Below, piece by piece: positions 1 to 11,569 of a stretch of DNA of 64,000 bases (its first letter is position 1; each line of letters opens with the position of its first letter). Under the pieces are notes generated by a model that saw only the letters and a list, made by a program, of their open reading frames with translations, made no database searches and was not told the DNA's origin. The position numbers were made by a program, and so were the translations under genes. Location of the stretch: contig OU862916.1 in the NCBI GenBank assembly GCA_917880885.1, positions 46,784,831 to 46,848,830 of the forward strand. Direction: 5' to 3'. This DNA comes from Limnephilus marmoratus. Lineage: Eukaryota > Arthropoda > Insecta > Trichoptera > Limnephilidae.

Positions 1-395
1 CTAAGGAGATGCTTTGTCGAGGGTCTTTTAAAGGAAAGGGAGGAGAGGAACTTCCTTTTAAGGAAGGAGAGGAATGAAAAGGGTATGAAGGTGGATCAGT
101 GTGCCCAATGGTGGAATTATGAAAACATCCCTCCAACTGCGGTGGAATGGAACGGGTCGACAGAGTTCAGCTGGAGAGAAAGCTAAAAAGACTCCCTCAA
201 TCAATCTCTTTCGATTCAAACACAAAATGGGCAGACGCATCCGCCACCAAGACCTAGAAAAACCGCTCACCATGAACCCGGACACCCCTGCTAAGTCACC
301 AAACGTAGCACACTACTTGGGGTGACCTATGACAGAGGTGTGGGTGATCTAATAAATGGTTCCCGGAGCAGCGGTACACATACCCGCCTCCCAAA
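1..395 (-). repeat. SINE-A copy, 3' end cut by window start
   Basis: Minus-strand copy of a ~460-bp repeat. Recognisable blocks are gggtctttta-aaggaaaggg, cgccaccaagacctag, ctgctaagtcaccaaacgta and ggttcccggagcagcggtac-acatacccgcctccca. No coding. The 3' stem-loop present in other copies lies outside the window or is lost. Confidence 0.8.
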
Positions 396-1919
396 TAATA
401 AAAATATATAAATATTTTCCAAACATTAAAGGCAAATAGTGTCGAATTTTAGAGTAATTCCATTTGTTTAATATGTAGTTTTCAAAATGAAACACGCAAC
501 GATGAAATACTTATAATAATATTTTGATGATGTATATGGCGCTGTTTTAGTGAAAAATCACCTTAAGCGCTCTGTGAGGGTGCTGCACTAAAGACCGGTT
601 TTTTCACAAATGAACATTTCATCACATATCAAAGTTAATTTTCAAGTTCTGTGAAAGCTCTATTCAGGGTTATTATTATTTCACCGTAGGTTGGGTAACA
701 ACAATGTAATGAAATTTTCACAGAACTTGAATACTTACTTTGGAAATTGATCAATTTCTGACGAACTGTGAAACACGATCCACCCCAAGATAAGAAAGGG
801 TATCTTTTTGTTTAACCTTCATGCTTTAAATGATGTTATACATATATATGTATACATTATGACAACACTAAATAATATAATGCAAATCGAAAAGCTTTTA
901 CGTATTTCTGACGTGCTGACGTGAAATGAATTGATCGCAGAATTATGCAGCTTTTAAGAGCTTTTACGAAACTGAATATTATTATTGCTTTTACCTGTAA
1001 AACGAAAAAAATGAGTTGACGTTAAGTGCATGGAAATAAGTACCTACCAGAAGAAAAAGAGAATTTAAACTCTACTGTGAAGCTTTGCATTGCCTTTTAT
1101 AAACTACAGTATTGCATGTTTCATCCACCAGATGGCCGAAATGCTCAGAATATTTTACTCATGCAACCGACAAAATGAAAAAGTTTGGGTACTTCGTTTT
1201 TTTAATTTTCTACAGAAAATGGTTAATCATTTTTAAACTTTGGGCAAACAAGCTTACTATCTAGAGCTAGAGTGATAATGTTTATGTTTTGTTTGTTTAT
1301 AAAATACCTGCTACTTAATTAAGACATTTACGGAAGACACATTACTTATTGATGAAATATAACATTTTTGTATATATTACCCACACACAGGTAGAGCCTT
1401 AGTGGGTTCCCATTACCTACTTTTGTCCATTATATATTTACTTATTGCTAACTGTAATGTTCTTTAATTAGTGGCTTACTAGCCCACAATAATAGGATTA
1501 CAACTAAGTTCGATGTCTCAGTTTATTAATAATATTATAAAGGATTCAAGTGGTATTGTATTTATGTCAATAGTAGCGACTGTTTACTAAGGCTTCTAGA
1601 ATAGATTTGAGCGGCGACGAGCCCGTCGGCTGTTCTCATGTACCGAGAGCCCGCCCGTCAATCTTCGGAAACCCGAACGTTTCCGAGCGGCGATGATATA
1701 TTACATACACATTATTAATTACATACACTACACTAACTATTACAATATTACTTGTACCTTACGTTTACATCTTATTGTATTTAGAAAATATGTAAAATTA
1801 TTTTCGAAATGCTTATTTAGATATAATGGGAAATGCATTTAGATATAATGGGAAAAAATGAAGAATAAAAAAATAACAAAAAAATAATAAAAAAATACAT
1901 GAACACTGTGTTAAAATAC
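396..1919. other. Non-coding AT-rich stretch
   Basis: No gene seen. It holds the inverted repeat at 629-742 and a GC-richer patch (about 1600-1695) bracketed by gagcggcgaYgaK at 1609 and 1684. Confidence 0.6.
629..742. repeat. Inverted repeat, 16-bp perfect core
   Basis: ttcaagttctgtgaaa (641-656) is inverted at 716-731. The imperfect arms extend to about 27 bp, with a loop of about 59 bp. Confidence 0.85.
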
Positions 1920-2060
1920 ATGGGATCTGTTAGTCAGACGAACCGCCCTCCTTTGCATGGAATCATGTTGGTGTATCAGGTATTTTGGAGTTCTAGCCCA
2001 GAGGCGGCTCCCAAATTCATTTGTTGAATGTACTTAGGATTTGTATAGGGTTATCAGCTG
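1920..2060 (-). pseudogene. LINE-A short fragment
   Basis: Matches, with divergence, the 50400-50530 part of LINE-A: gaccgccc-like start, ggtattttggagttctagcc, cagaggcggctcccaaattc and atttgtata. Only about 140 bp remain. Confidence 0.6.
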
Positions 2061-3754
2061 ATCACTGTTGAAGAATCTGCTAACCCTGCACAAGTCGCAC
2101 AGTTACTTGGATGTCAGATTTACTTGGGTTTCTATGGAGTTCTGAAACTTGAACCGATCTGAGATACTTCAAGCATTTCAATAGATGTCGGCAACAACGT
2201 AATGAGTGAATTTTCTGTCTCGTTATTTTGCAACGGGGTTGAAAATTGCTGACATGCCTTTCCTCCTTATTTCAATCCATTCTTTAGGAATAAATACATC
2301 CCAAAACACGTAATCGCGTTATACTTTCATAAGACAAAAACGTCCCAGAGAACCTTACATTTTAAAAGCTATATATCTCTCTTCCTCTCATGCAAACATA
2401 TGGATTTTTCTTTTAACCAGAAAGAGAACGAAATAATGCTTCTTATTATCTTTGAAATATGGAAGCTATCTTGCATAGATATTTTACAATCTCGATCCAA
2501 AGTGACGGTTTCAGAATTTAAGCGCGAAACTGAGGCTTTCGGATTGTGAGGTGCGAATATATTGAACCAAGCAGACGGGTTAATCAAGTTAGATTAAACA
2601 GTCCACAATAATAGTCAGTAATAGTCCTCATCTATATTCTGACGTGCCTTCTAAGATGTCGTTCTCAGAAAACATGAAATCTTTTGTCTTAGCATGCAAT
2701 CGTGAGTTGCTAACATACCAAAGAATGTAAACTTGTAGCTTCTTTCGCGATTTTTGACTCGTCTATTAATCGCACATTTGTAGTTTAATTATAATTGCTT
2801 TGGTCGCTCTCAACTCACCCCACTTAATTATTGTGCAGAGCACAATACCTTACCCAAATAGCAACTCTACCCACACGGTAATTTAATTCGATTACATCTA
2901 TTTCCATCCCTCGCATCCCTCGCCCATCACATCAATCTATTTCAAGAGCTATAATAATTGATTTAGTTTTCTGAGATTTATATAAATCATAATGTTGTGT
3001 TGGTCAACAAATGTTACAGAGGTAGATAACTGATATCATCACCTGGATGGGAAGACATCATTAAAATTTTCAACAAAAAGTCAACCAATTGAGAAGTCAT
3101 TGAGTTTAAATTACTCAACAATTGTGTTCAGAAGCCAAGTAACCTCTTCTAAATAAAAGTTTCTTACATTTTGCATGGCGTACGTAACGTACTGCGCATA
3201 TACTGTTTATCAGAATATTAATAATTTGATGAGATTTGAACAAATGCTTCAAAACCCCCTTCAAATTCCCAAGTCACCTAATTGGGAAAAAACCCTCCCT
3301 ACTCAAGATTAATCTGAAGGGCTGTATGTATCTTGTATCTAGTAGCTACCCTCGTCTGGTGATGGCTACCTTATTGAAATGTTAATATTTGAAGAACGCC
3401 ACTTAATATCAATCACATCTTATTATCTTCGTTAGGAATCGATACAGCCACAGCTCTCTGGGGGGATTATTCCGTCTCGAAACGGGACTCACATTTCCCG
3501 AGGGTGTGTCTTGTGTCCAAAGCAGCGATGAAAGAAATGTGGATGTGTTTATTCGTCACCTTTATGTGAAAACCGTGACAAATTTCCAGACCGCAAGTAA
3601 AATAGTTCTTCTTCTAATAATTTTTTAACAGTTTTAAATTTTTTTCCACTTAGGTAAACGTCCCTTTTCTGCGTTAGGAGATTTTTAGTTTTCTTCTAGA
3701 CAATCTTCGCAATCATTTTTTATTGTAAATTCTTACAAGAGTCTCAAATGTTTC
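2061..3754. other. Non-coding stretch
   Basis: No gene, RNA or repeat family was recognised. The short open frames lack coding character. Confidence 0.55.
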
Positions 3755-3940
3755 TTACAGTGACCATGGCATTCCCAATTGGAGTACTTTGTGAATCTGA
3801 AAAGAGCGATGAAAGGAAGTACCTGGACATTCAAATGTTGTCGCCAAACACGACTAAAGCAACGTTTTGTTTCTCAGTGATAATCTTTTTCACGAGGGCG
3901 ATACTGAGAGTACCACTTTGCCAGAAATATCGAAGGATCG
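3755..3940 (-). repeat. SINE-B, old diverged copy
   Basis: ggcattcccaattggagtac, ggaagtacctgga, caaacacgactaaagcaacg and gagggcgatactgagagtac keep the order of the SINE-B body. The 65-codon open frame here is part of it. Confidence 0.75.
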
Positions 3941-4104
3941 CGTAAAGTTTATCATAGATTTTAGGAGCCACCTCCGCTCTGGAGTAATGCGTTTGGTAGA
4001 TATATTCCTATATTGACGGACAGATTTCCACAAACAACAAAGACGTCAGACAGAAAATCTGTATTGTCCTCTGAATTTTGAATTGTAATAATAAAAATAA
4101 TACG

Positions 4105-4345
4105 ATAAGAAGGCCTCTTGCATGCCATAATTGAGGGTATGACCGAGGGAACAAACTCCAGGAGACGCCCACGCCGAGAGTACCTGGAGGACCTGCTGGT
4201 TGACATGCGCTGCTCATCATATGCAAACTTCAAAAAAGCCGCACAAGACAGAGAAGAATGAAAGAGAAGAATGGAAAAAATTGCTGCAAACCAATCCCAG
4301 GATTGAAACCAGAGAGAGACCTAAGAGAGAGAATAAAAATATCTT
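4105..4345 (+). pseudogene. RTE LINE 3' fragment
   Basis: The last ~75 codons and the start of the 3' tail of the same RTE family as the element at 15121-17655. It reads LLHAIIEGMTEGTNSRRRPR and REYLEDLLVDMRCSSYANF, with a stop inside DREE*KRRMEK and the family terminus AANQSQD. Only the end of the element is present, a typical dead-on-arrival 5' truncation. Confidence 0.85.
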
Positions 4346-5224
4346 CGACACCAATGCACATCAGAGAGACATGCTGAACTTGTGCACAGTATAGTGACGC
4401 ATGAGAATAAGTAATTTTAAGACTCGTTCTTAGGTTCAACAGTGCAATGAATTTTTTTTCTGAGATTTATTTTCTCCCTTCCAGAACCTAGATATTCTCT
4501 GAACCCTCCCTAAAAAGATCCCCCTAAAAAGTAAAATAAATATATAAATAAAATTGATAAAAAAATTTGAAGACAAGATGCGTCCTTTTCACTTCCGTAG
4601 GCAAGTCCTCCGGTCTGTTCTTTAATGGGAAAGTGGGTGTATCTTATTTCTAGGTCAGTAAATTGATACTCTGACGTCTTCACCACAGGCCCGGGTGGCG
4701 TCATCCCCGCCAGGCTTTTGGCCGCCGCTGATTAGAGAGGGTTGCCCAAGGTCTTATTATTAGGTCTGTCTTAATTTCTGATAAAAGAATCATTAAGGGT
4801 AGTTTTAATAATTAAATTAATTTTACCACGGAAATAATAGTTACATTGTCATTTTATCAGATTTTAGAATACAGTATACGTCATTGAATCACTATTAGAT
4901 TAGATTGAACTGTCGACCGGTTTCAAAAGAATTTTTTTTTCGCAGGACGGAAATCTTTTTGAGGCATCCATACAGCGTCCTCGATAATTATGATTTTTAC
5001 GATTATTTTTCTTTTTATACAATTTCAATCAATTTTTTTAATTCTGAAAGGTTCTGATGAACTTTCAATAGAAAGATTTTGAGAGTATCTAACGCATTGT
5101 AACCCAAGTAGATAATTCTGAAGTTTTAGAATGGGGAACAACAAAAGGAGAGGGAATGGGTTAGGAATATGTAAAAGCACCACAATGGAAACATAATATT
5201 GAGAATGGGACCATTCGTAATTTT

Positions 5225-5420
5225 TTTTTAATTGAATTAATTTATTTATTTATTTTTATTTATTTATAAGAATATTGTACATTGCATAGTTTTTTTGTGG
5301 TGTTTCATCCGCCATGCTAGGGATATCCCTGTGTTATGGCGGGTAAAGTTTACAGATTTGAAATTATACATTTGTAATGGTTGATAAATAAAATTAGAAA
5401 TTGTACAGATTAAATTAAAT
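5225..5420 (-). repeat. LINE 3' end, antisense (TTTA-repeat tail)
   Basis: Begins with tttatttatttatttttatt and continues with a moderately GC-richer stretch containing an internal inverted repeat (gctagggatatccct). The layout is that of an antisense LINE 3' UTR with a TAAA tail. No coding part is recognisable. Confidence 0.45.
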
Positions 5421-6034
5421 TGCAAAAAATTTTTAATAATAATAATTAATTAATTATGATAATTATGATAATAACAAAAATTAGTAATAATATTGTAATA
5501 ATAAGTTGATAATAATACATATTATAAGAAATAGTAATTTAATTATTTGTTAAATTAAGGAATTAAGGAACACCGTTTCTAGTCATCATTAAATTTGAAT
5601 TAATGTTAGACATAAATTTAGAGGCACTGATGAAAACCATCTATGTTCCAGGAGAAATCCTCAATTGGTTTTTTTTCAATATATCATAAATAAACAAAAT
5701 GTGTAAAATTGGGAAAAAATCTACGTTTATTGATGAATAAAAGTTTTTTTTTTAAATTCAAAAATAGAAAATTTTATTTAGATTTATTCTAAGTTTCCTC
5801 ACCAGGAAATCCTGTGCTTGTGCTGAAATTGTGATGAGGGTTTTCTGTGACTTCTATGGTTCAACTTCAACGATTAGGTAGAGTGTTTTCAGTAATCACT
5901 ACGTCAATGTTTTTGGATGATGCTGTAATTATTATGTAGGAAATTTCTCTGATTTATTTCTTTTCTAAGCATATTTTTGTGAATTTGCCTACTCTGCCTC
6001 ATTATTAATTCAATATACAAGATTTTTTACATTA

Positions 6035-6425
6035 CCTTCACACGGGAGGTCCTTCGGAAAAATAATGTCCGCAGGGTCTATGTCATCTTTGGGGGTGCTG
6101 TGTGGAGAGTATTTTATAGGAAAGGAAATAGAGAACGTTCTGGGAAGGATAAAGGTATTCGGGTTGAAATCTGGGCATCATTGCATAGTGCATCCTGGAG
6201 CAACAGACGTGTGAATCCATCCATTCCTGATGGAGAGATAATAAAATCTTCTTTAATCAATGGGCAGACACACCCACCGTCAAGACAAAGACAAATCCCA
6301 TGAACCCGGGCATCCCTACTAAGTCATCAAATGTAGCAAACCACTTGGGGTGACCTGGATCAAGTAAGTTGATTTATCCAATAAATGATTCCCGGGGCAG
6401 CGGTAGCCGTACCCGCCTCTCAAAT
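6035..6425 (-). repeat. SINE-A copy
   Basis: Diverged minus-strand copy: cacgggaggtccttcgga, cagggtctatgtcatctttg, gctgtgtggagagt, ctactaagtcatcaaatgta and attcccggggcagcggtag. The internal open frames are repeat sequence, not genes. Confidence 0.8.
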
Positions 6426-7659
6426 AGTTGCGTGGCAAAATCAACAGATCCCAATATAAACGTAAAAAAGATTCCACAGAAAATTGTCGAAAAAAAAAAT
6501 TAAACACAGTTTATTCGCTAATTTTTAACAACACCTAAAATTTTGTCGTGAAGCAGTGACAAATATCAATTTATAATATTGTTGACTTTTATATTTAAAA
6601 AAAATCATCCCTTATAGTACCAAACGTGAGCAATCAACTGAACTTATGCTATCCGTGAAAGTGAAGATGAAGATAAGAAAAAAAGTTTTAATAGAGGTCT
6701 ATTCGAAGAGCCCTATTAGGTGAAAACTGTTGATAAACATCGTAACGATGCTGGGTTAAGACTAGAATAGCTTAGGAGGCAGTCATGCTCAGTGTGTTAA
6801 TCTGCCTTTCCTCGTTATCTAAATAATTAACACCTTCCGCTTAACTAAGCGATGGTTATAATGCTAATAGTTTTAAAACAAAGGCAGGGCATAACTGTAA
6901 AATTAACAAACAAAAAAAATCTAGGCGTTAGTAAATTAGCGGTGATTGTGCTTCATAACCACGAGGGGCGGTTATTCCTCTGTTCATGTTTGTTAAGATT
7001 TCAGGTGACTTCAGTAAAAATAACATACACCGGATAGTAAATAGATCTCATAATAACACTCTACATAACCGACTGATAGAGAACTGCTTGATAACTTAGC
7101 AAGTAAATTACATAAATGATAGCAGAGTCAAGTCAAGCTCCGAACTTGACACCATTGAATTTTTACCTTACAGAGGGCAAGGGCAGAGCTTTTAAACATA
7201 ATGCTTTTTTAAATAACTAAAAAAAAATGGGTGAATGCTTTTCTATTTCTTATGAATTGTGTAGGTATATGCAAACAATAATGTTAACTAAAATAAAGTT
7301 TTTGCTGTATGGAAACCTACTTTACACATTTATAAAAAAACCATAGATAAAATTGCGAGAAACAATTTACAAAAATTCTGCCTCAATACAGGTTCACCTA
7401 GTGAGGCAGGCTATGCACAACTAAAAATATTTTATAACTATACTACTCCTGTGTAACCTTTCTTACATTACTTTCTATTTGTTATTTTTTTGTACTGATT
7501 GATGTAATCTATTTGTAAACTACATTGAGCATGTATTTTTTTTAGTTATAATGTTGCCAATTTCATTAAATAAAGATATTATTAAAAAAAAAATGCGTTT
7601 TGAGAACCCGTTGCGATGCTCCAAAGACCAGAATATTGAAAATGTAAAACTTGTTTTTC
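6426..7659. other. Non-coding stretch
   Basis: No gene seen. 7330-7595 ends with attaaataaag and an A run near 7585, like a retroelement 3' end, but has no coding part. Confidence 0.5.
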
Positions 7660-7790
7660 ATGTAGATACTGCACAAGAGTCCCAACTGCTCCCAATATAC
7701 TAACCAGCGGGACTGTGACATCCCCAAATGGGGTATGTTGATAGACTGAAGGGAGTAGGGAGTGGAATAAGATAAGAAGTGAAAAGTTAA
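7660..7790 (-). repeat. SINE-B 3' fragment
   Basis: gatactgcacaagagtccca, gcgggactgtgacatcccca and ggggtatgttgatagactga match the 3' third of SINE-B. Confidence 0.75.
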
Positions 7791-8496
7791 GCGCTTCAGG
7801 TCGCAGCTTAAGCCATCTAAAGCAAGATTGCTCTGGAACTAGACCGTTTCAAAATTATAAAATCTGTTTAATAGCGTTTATGTAGCGATTTTAACAATGT
7901 AAAATTACATTGTTTTTAAATCCGTTAAAAAAACTAAATCACATCAAAGTACGTGTTGATTCTGAGACATTTTGTTGAAATAGTGTAAATTTAATGGCTC
8001 AAATTTGTAGGTACTTGTATGATATCTATATATGAATATCTTTGAACCACCGTTTTCATATCATTTACATTACAAAGGTTTCTTTCAGTATTCATGATAC
8101 TTAATTTACGCCTGCAATGATTATTATTGATTGTTTTTATTTTTTTTTTCATTATTTTTTTGTACCTTTATTTAAAAATGTATTTTTACCTGTTTATGAC
8201 TTAATGAAAAAATAATTATACAAAAATAAGATAAAAGTCTGTAATAAGAACCCACTAAGGCTTGTGGGTAAGTTTATAGGAAAATCGTATCAACATCTAA
8301 ACGTCGGTCATATTTTGTCGAGGGTTACAATATTTCCGCTTTGCAAAAAAATCCAAATAAATACGATATTTCTGAACGTTTCCCAAAACTAAAAACTGTT
8401 TTAGGATAAAATAAGTTTTCAAATTTTATTATTCGAAATCAACACATATTTTTATGAATATATAAATTTTGCATGCAAACATAAAAAAAAAAAAAA

Positions 8497-8833
8497 AAAA
8501 TTTTAACAATACAAAAAAACGGATTCAAAAAATGCACTAAAAAGTAAAAAAATAATTTCGTATTCTTCTACAACTTTATAATCAACTTACCTTTTCTACT
8601 CATCAATATGTACGTACGATTGTTATTTTTGGAGTCGGTGTCGGCGGGAGAGGAGCTGTCAAGTGAACACGCCGGGCCGCGGATACCTTGGTTGACACCG
8701 ACTCCAAAAATAACAATCGATATTAATGAGTAGAAAAGGTAAGTTGATTATAAAGTTGTAGAAGAATACGAAATTATTTTTTTACTTTTTAGTGCATTTT
8801 TTGAAGTCGTTTTTTTGTTTTGTTAAAATTTTT
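8497..8833. mobile_element. Foldback element, ~140-bp arms around a GC-rich 51-bp loop
   Basis: 8497-8642 and 8694-8833 are near-perfect reverse complements: aaaattttaacaa opens the left arm, ggagtcggtgtc closes it, and gacaccgactcc starts the right arm. The main differences are a seven-base gtacgta present only at the left and small changes at the outer end. The loop 8643-8693 is very GC-rich (ccgggccgcgg). This is a MITE/foldback-type structure with no coding capacity. Confidence 0.9.
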
Positions 8834-8879
8834 GTTTATTTTTTGATTTTTAGTGAATCTGAAGTACACTAACTAATTC

Positions 8880-9325
8880 GATTAAGATTCGGCCGAGTAT
8901 CGTAAATTTGTTCTTCAGAATTGGAGAGTTCCGTTACTTTGTCATGGATCCCATAATCAGAACCTATTCAAACTCTCATCAAACTACCCTTGAAATACAT
9001 CCTTTCCAATAAAAAAAGAATCATCGAAATCGGTTGGCGTGATATTAAGTTATTCGTCCATTTGTCGCGCACATACTTGATGCAAATTTAAGACTTATAT
9101 GATTTTCTCATGGATGCCATTGTCAGAACTGGACCAAATTAAAATGGCACCACACGGAAAGCACCAGCTTTCAAATAAAAAAAGAATCATCAATATCGGT
9201 TCATCCAGTCGAAAGTTCTGAGGTAACAAACATAAAAAAAAAAATAAAAAAAATAAAAAAATACAGTCGAATTGAGAACCTCCTCCTTTTCGAAGTCGTT
9301 TAAAAAAAACGGTTCAAAATGGCTC
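8880..9325. repeat. Interspersed repeat with two ~170-bp diverged monomers
   Basis: The block tcatggatSccat-tcagaac recurs at 8942 and 9110, and aaaaaaagaatcatcRaHatc recurs about 170 bp apart at 9010 and 9178. The segment ends with cgaattgagaacctcctcct and gaagtcg. I have an impression of this as a common lepidopteran repeat, but its class is not known to me. It abuts the foldback element, which also carries gaagtcgttttttt at its end. Confidence 0.6.
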
Positions 9326-9494
9326 ACCTTACGCTAATTAACTAATACTTTTCTAACTAAAATTACTTATAACGAAAAAAACGCAAATATCTGTATTTTA
9401 TTAGACAAGTGTATTATAAATATTACTGACACCTCTTTTCTTAAACGTTCCACGTGATAATTATTTTCTAAACATTTTATTTTACTTTGATACT

Positions 9495-9720
9495 GTACAA
9501 TAACGTCCTTTAACCCTTCTCCCCGCCACAAGCATACAGCGGATAGGAAAGCACTCTGCGGAGATGTGTACATTTGGAGGCTCTGTTTGTTTGGACAGGT
9601 AGCTGCCTAATCTCGCGAGAACCTCCGAGTGACGGCGTGTCAGGGACTCGATCCCGGAGATTAGGTATTGTGATTCTAGCTGATGGGGCGAGCGCGACAA
9701 ACAACCAGCTTTAGGTACTA
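9495..9720. repeat. GC-rich segment with a B-box-like motif, unknown repeat
   Basis: A GC-richer island in AT-rich DNA. The minus strand has tccgggatcgagtccctgac, which matches a Pol III B box. Open frames here overlap on one strand and lack coding character. It may be a SINE of another family. Confidence 0.35.
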
Positions 9721-10082
9721 TTTTATTTTACAGCGTCTCTTACAAGGATACGGGACCTACAAATGCGGAAATTTTTAAATACATATTTTTTAAATTTGTT
9801 ATTTATCAATGCCTCTATGGGCTTTTACGTAATTTTTATATTAAGTTGGGGCATGATACACATTAATTAAGTTTTTATTTTATTTATCTGTATTATTTAA
9901 TGTAAATCAAATTAAATAATGTTATTATAAACTTCTGCAAGATTTTTTATTATAGTGAGAGCTGTTTCGGTGTTCATCTGACAAGCGATGAAGTAGGTAC
10001 TTGTACATTGGTATATTGTGAAAACTTAGCTCAAGGGAGCTGATAGATAGCATAAAAATTTTATAAACCTAAGGTACAAGAG

Positions 10083-10334
10083 TGGAAGATACTCTCAGTA
10101 TCCCCCTAGACCACCATTCAGAATTGAAACGTTGCTTGAAATGCCATTAGACATGTTTGGTGACCAGATTTGAATAGCCAGGTACTTCCCCACCTTCCTC
10201 TTCCCTATCTCCTTCCCTCTCCACTACCTTCAGCCTCACAACATACCCCAATTGGGGATGCCATAGTCTCACTGGCTTCAGACGGGAGCAGTTGGGACTC
10301 TTGTGCGGTATTCATATAAAAATAAAAATAAAAC
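10083..10334 (+). repeat. SINE-B body without head
   Basis: From gtggaagatactctcagtat to cgggagcagttgggactctt and an AAAATA tail, all SINE-B body blocks are present, but no tRNA-like head precedes it. Confidence 0.88.
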
Positions 10335-11569
10335 ATAATATTTTACAAGCGTATAAAGTTTAACAATTTAGGGTTTTGCTTTAATTTTCGTTTATGAGGC
10401 AAATTAGCTTTACGAATACAATACACAGCCCGGATGGCCATAAATAAATATTGTTCCGTAATTTACTATTAGCAGAGGGAAGTTTATAATTGGCATTGTT
10501 AATAACTTTTATTATTATATTAATGTTCATTTTAACATTTGCAATTAAATAAAACCAACAGTCACTGACATATGTGTACTTCGATAGAATTCTCACCGAC
10601 AAAAAGTCTTAGGATTGAAAACCCACTCATAAAACTCATTCTGAGAGAAAATTTGTCAATTTTTTTGAAACACAGATTTTTCAGCCTTCTTCTGTCATTT
10701 TTATAAATAAAAAATAAAGGATATTTCAGGAGGCTGTATCGTTTCGTAGAATATAGAGACTCATCGCTGGGATTAATTCATTGTTTAGTTTCCATTGCAA
10801 AACTTGAATTAACAGAAAGATGCAATCTTGTTTTGATTCAGAATCCGATATATTCTAATTTACACGCAATTTCTTTGACAGTACTATTATCTTAATGAAT
10901 TATTGTAGCTTTACGAGATGTTCCCTTTAAAGAAAACTTTTCTCTACCTTTAAAATAAATATATGTTCCAAATTTACTGTGACAATTCTGTGACAATTTA
11001 ATATTTCTGAAATAATTATTGAAATTAATATTCAGAGCTATTAATGGGTCTGTTTGATTATAAAGAATAATTACATTATGGTGACAAACTGCGTACAAAT
11101 TGAAAACGTGTCGATAAAAACATTAATGATAATGATTGATAAAATTGAAATTAATAAATAGGTATATCATTATTTGGGAACCCATTTAAAAATAAAGTGT
11201 CAACGCATTCTTAAGTAAAAAGTTATTTTGGTCCGTTTCCAACTTTATTAGGGTGACAATAAGGTTTTTCAATTAAAGCAAAATAAACTCCAACTTCTGT
11301 AGTTTTCATATTTCGCAGTGTCAAGATCAAAAGTGAACAGCTTCAGATAAATCCAGCGGGAATAAGAATGACTTTTCGTCTTCTAGATTCTTTTTCTCTA
11401 AGCCAAACCCACTAAGATGCATTTTTACGCATTACCATGACCGCGTAGTTAAATACAGAGATGGCTTACAAATATGTAATACGTTCTTAGCACAGGGTTA
11501 ATTATTCATCCGTTTTTTATTAATTATTGCCTTTTTTCGCTTCCAAATGATTTAATATTTAATTGAGAA
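10335..11569. other. Non-coding AT-rich stretch
   Basis: Nothing recognised apart from low-complexity A/T tracts. Confidence 0.55.

Noticed and set aside
58..325. Small overlapping open frames on both strands
   Set aside because: They lie wholly inside a SINE-A copy that recurs across the window with different frames.
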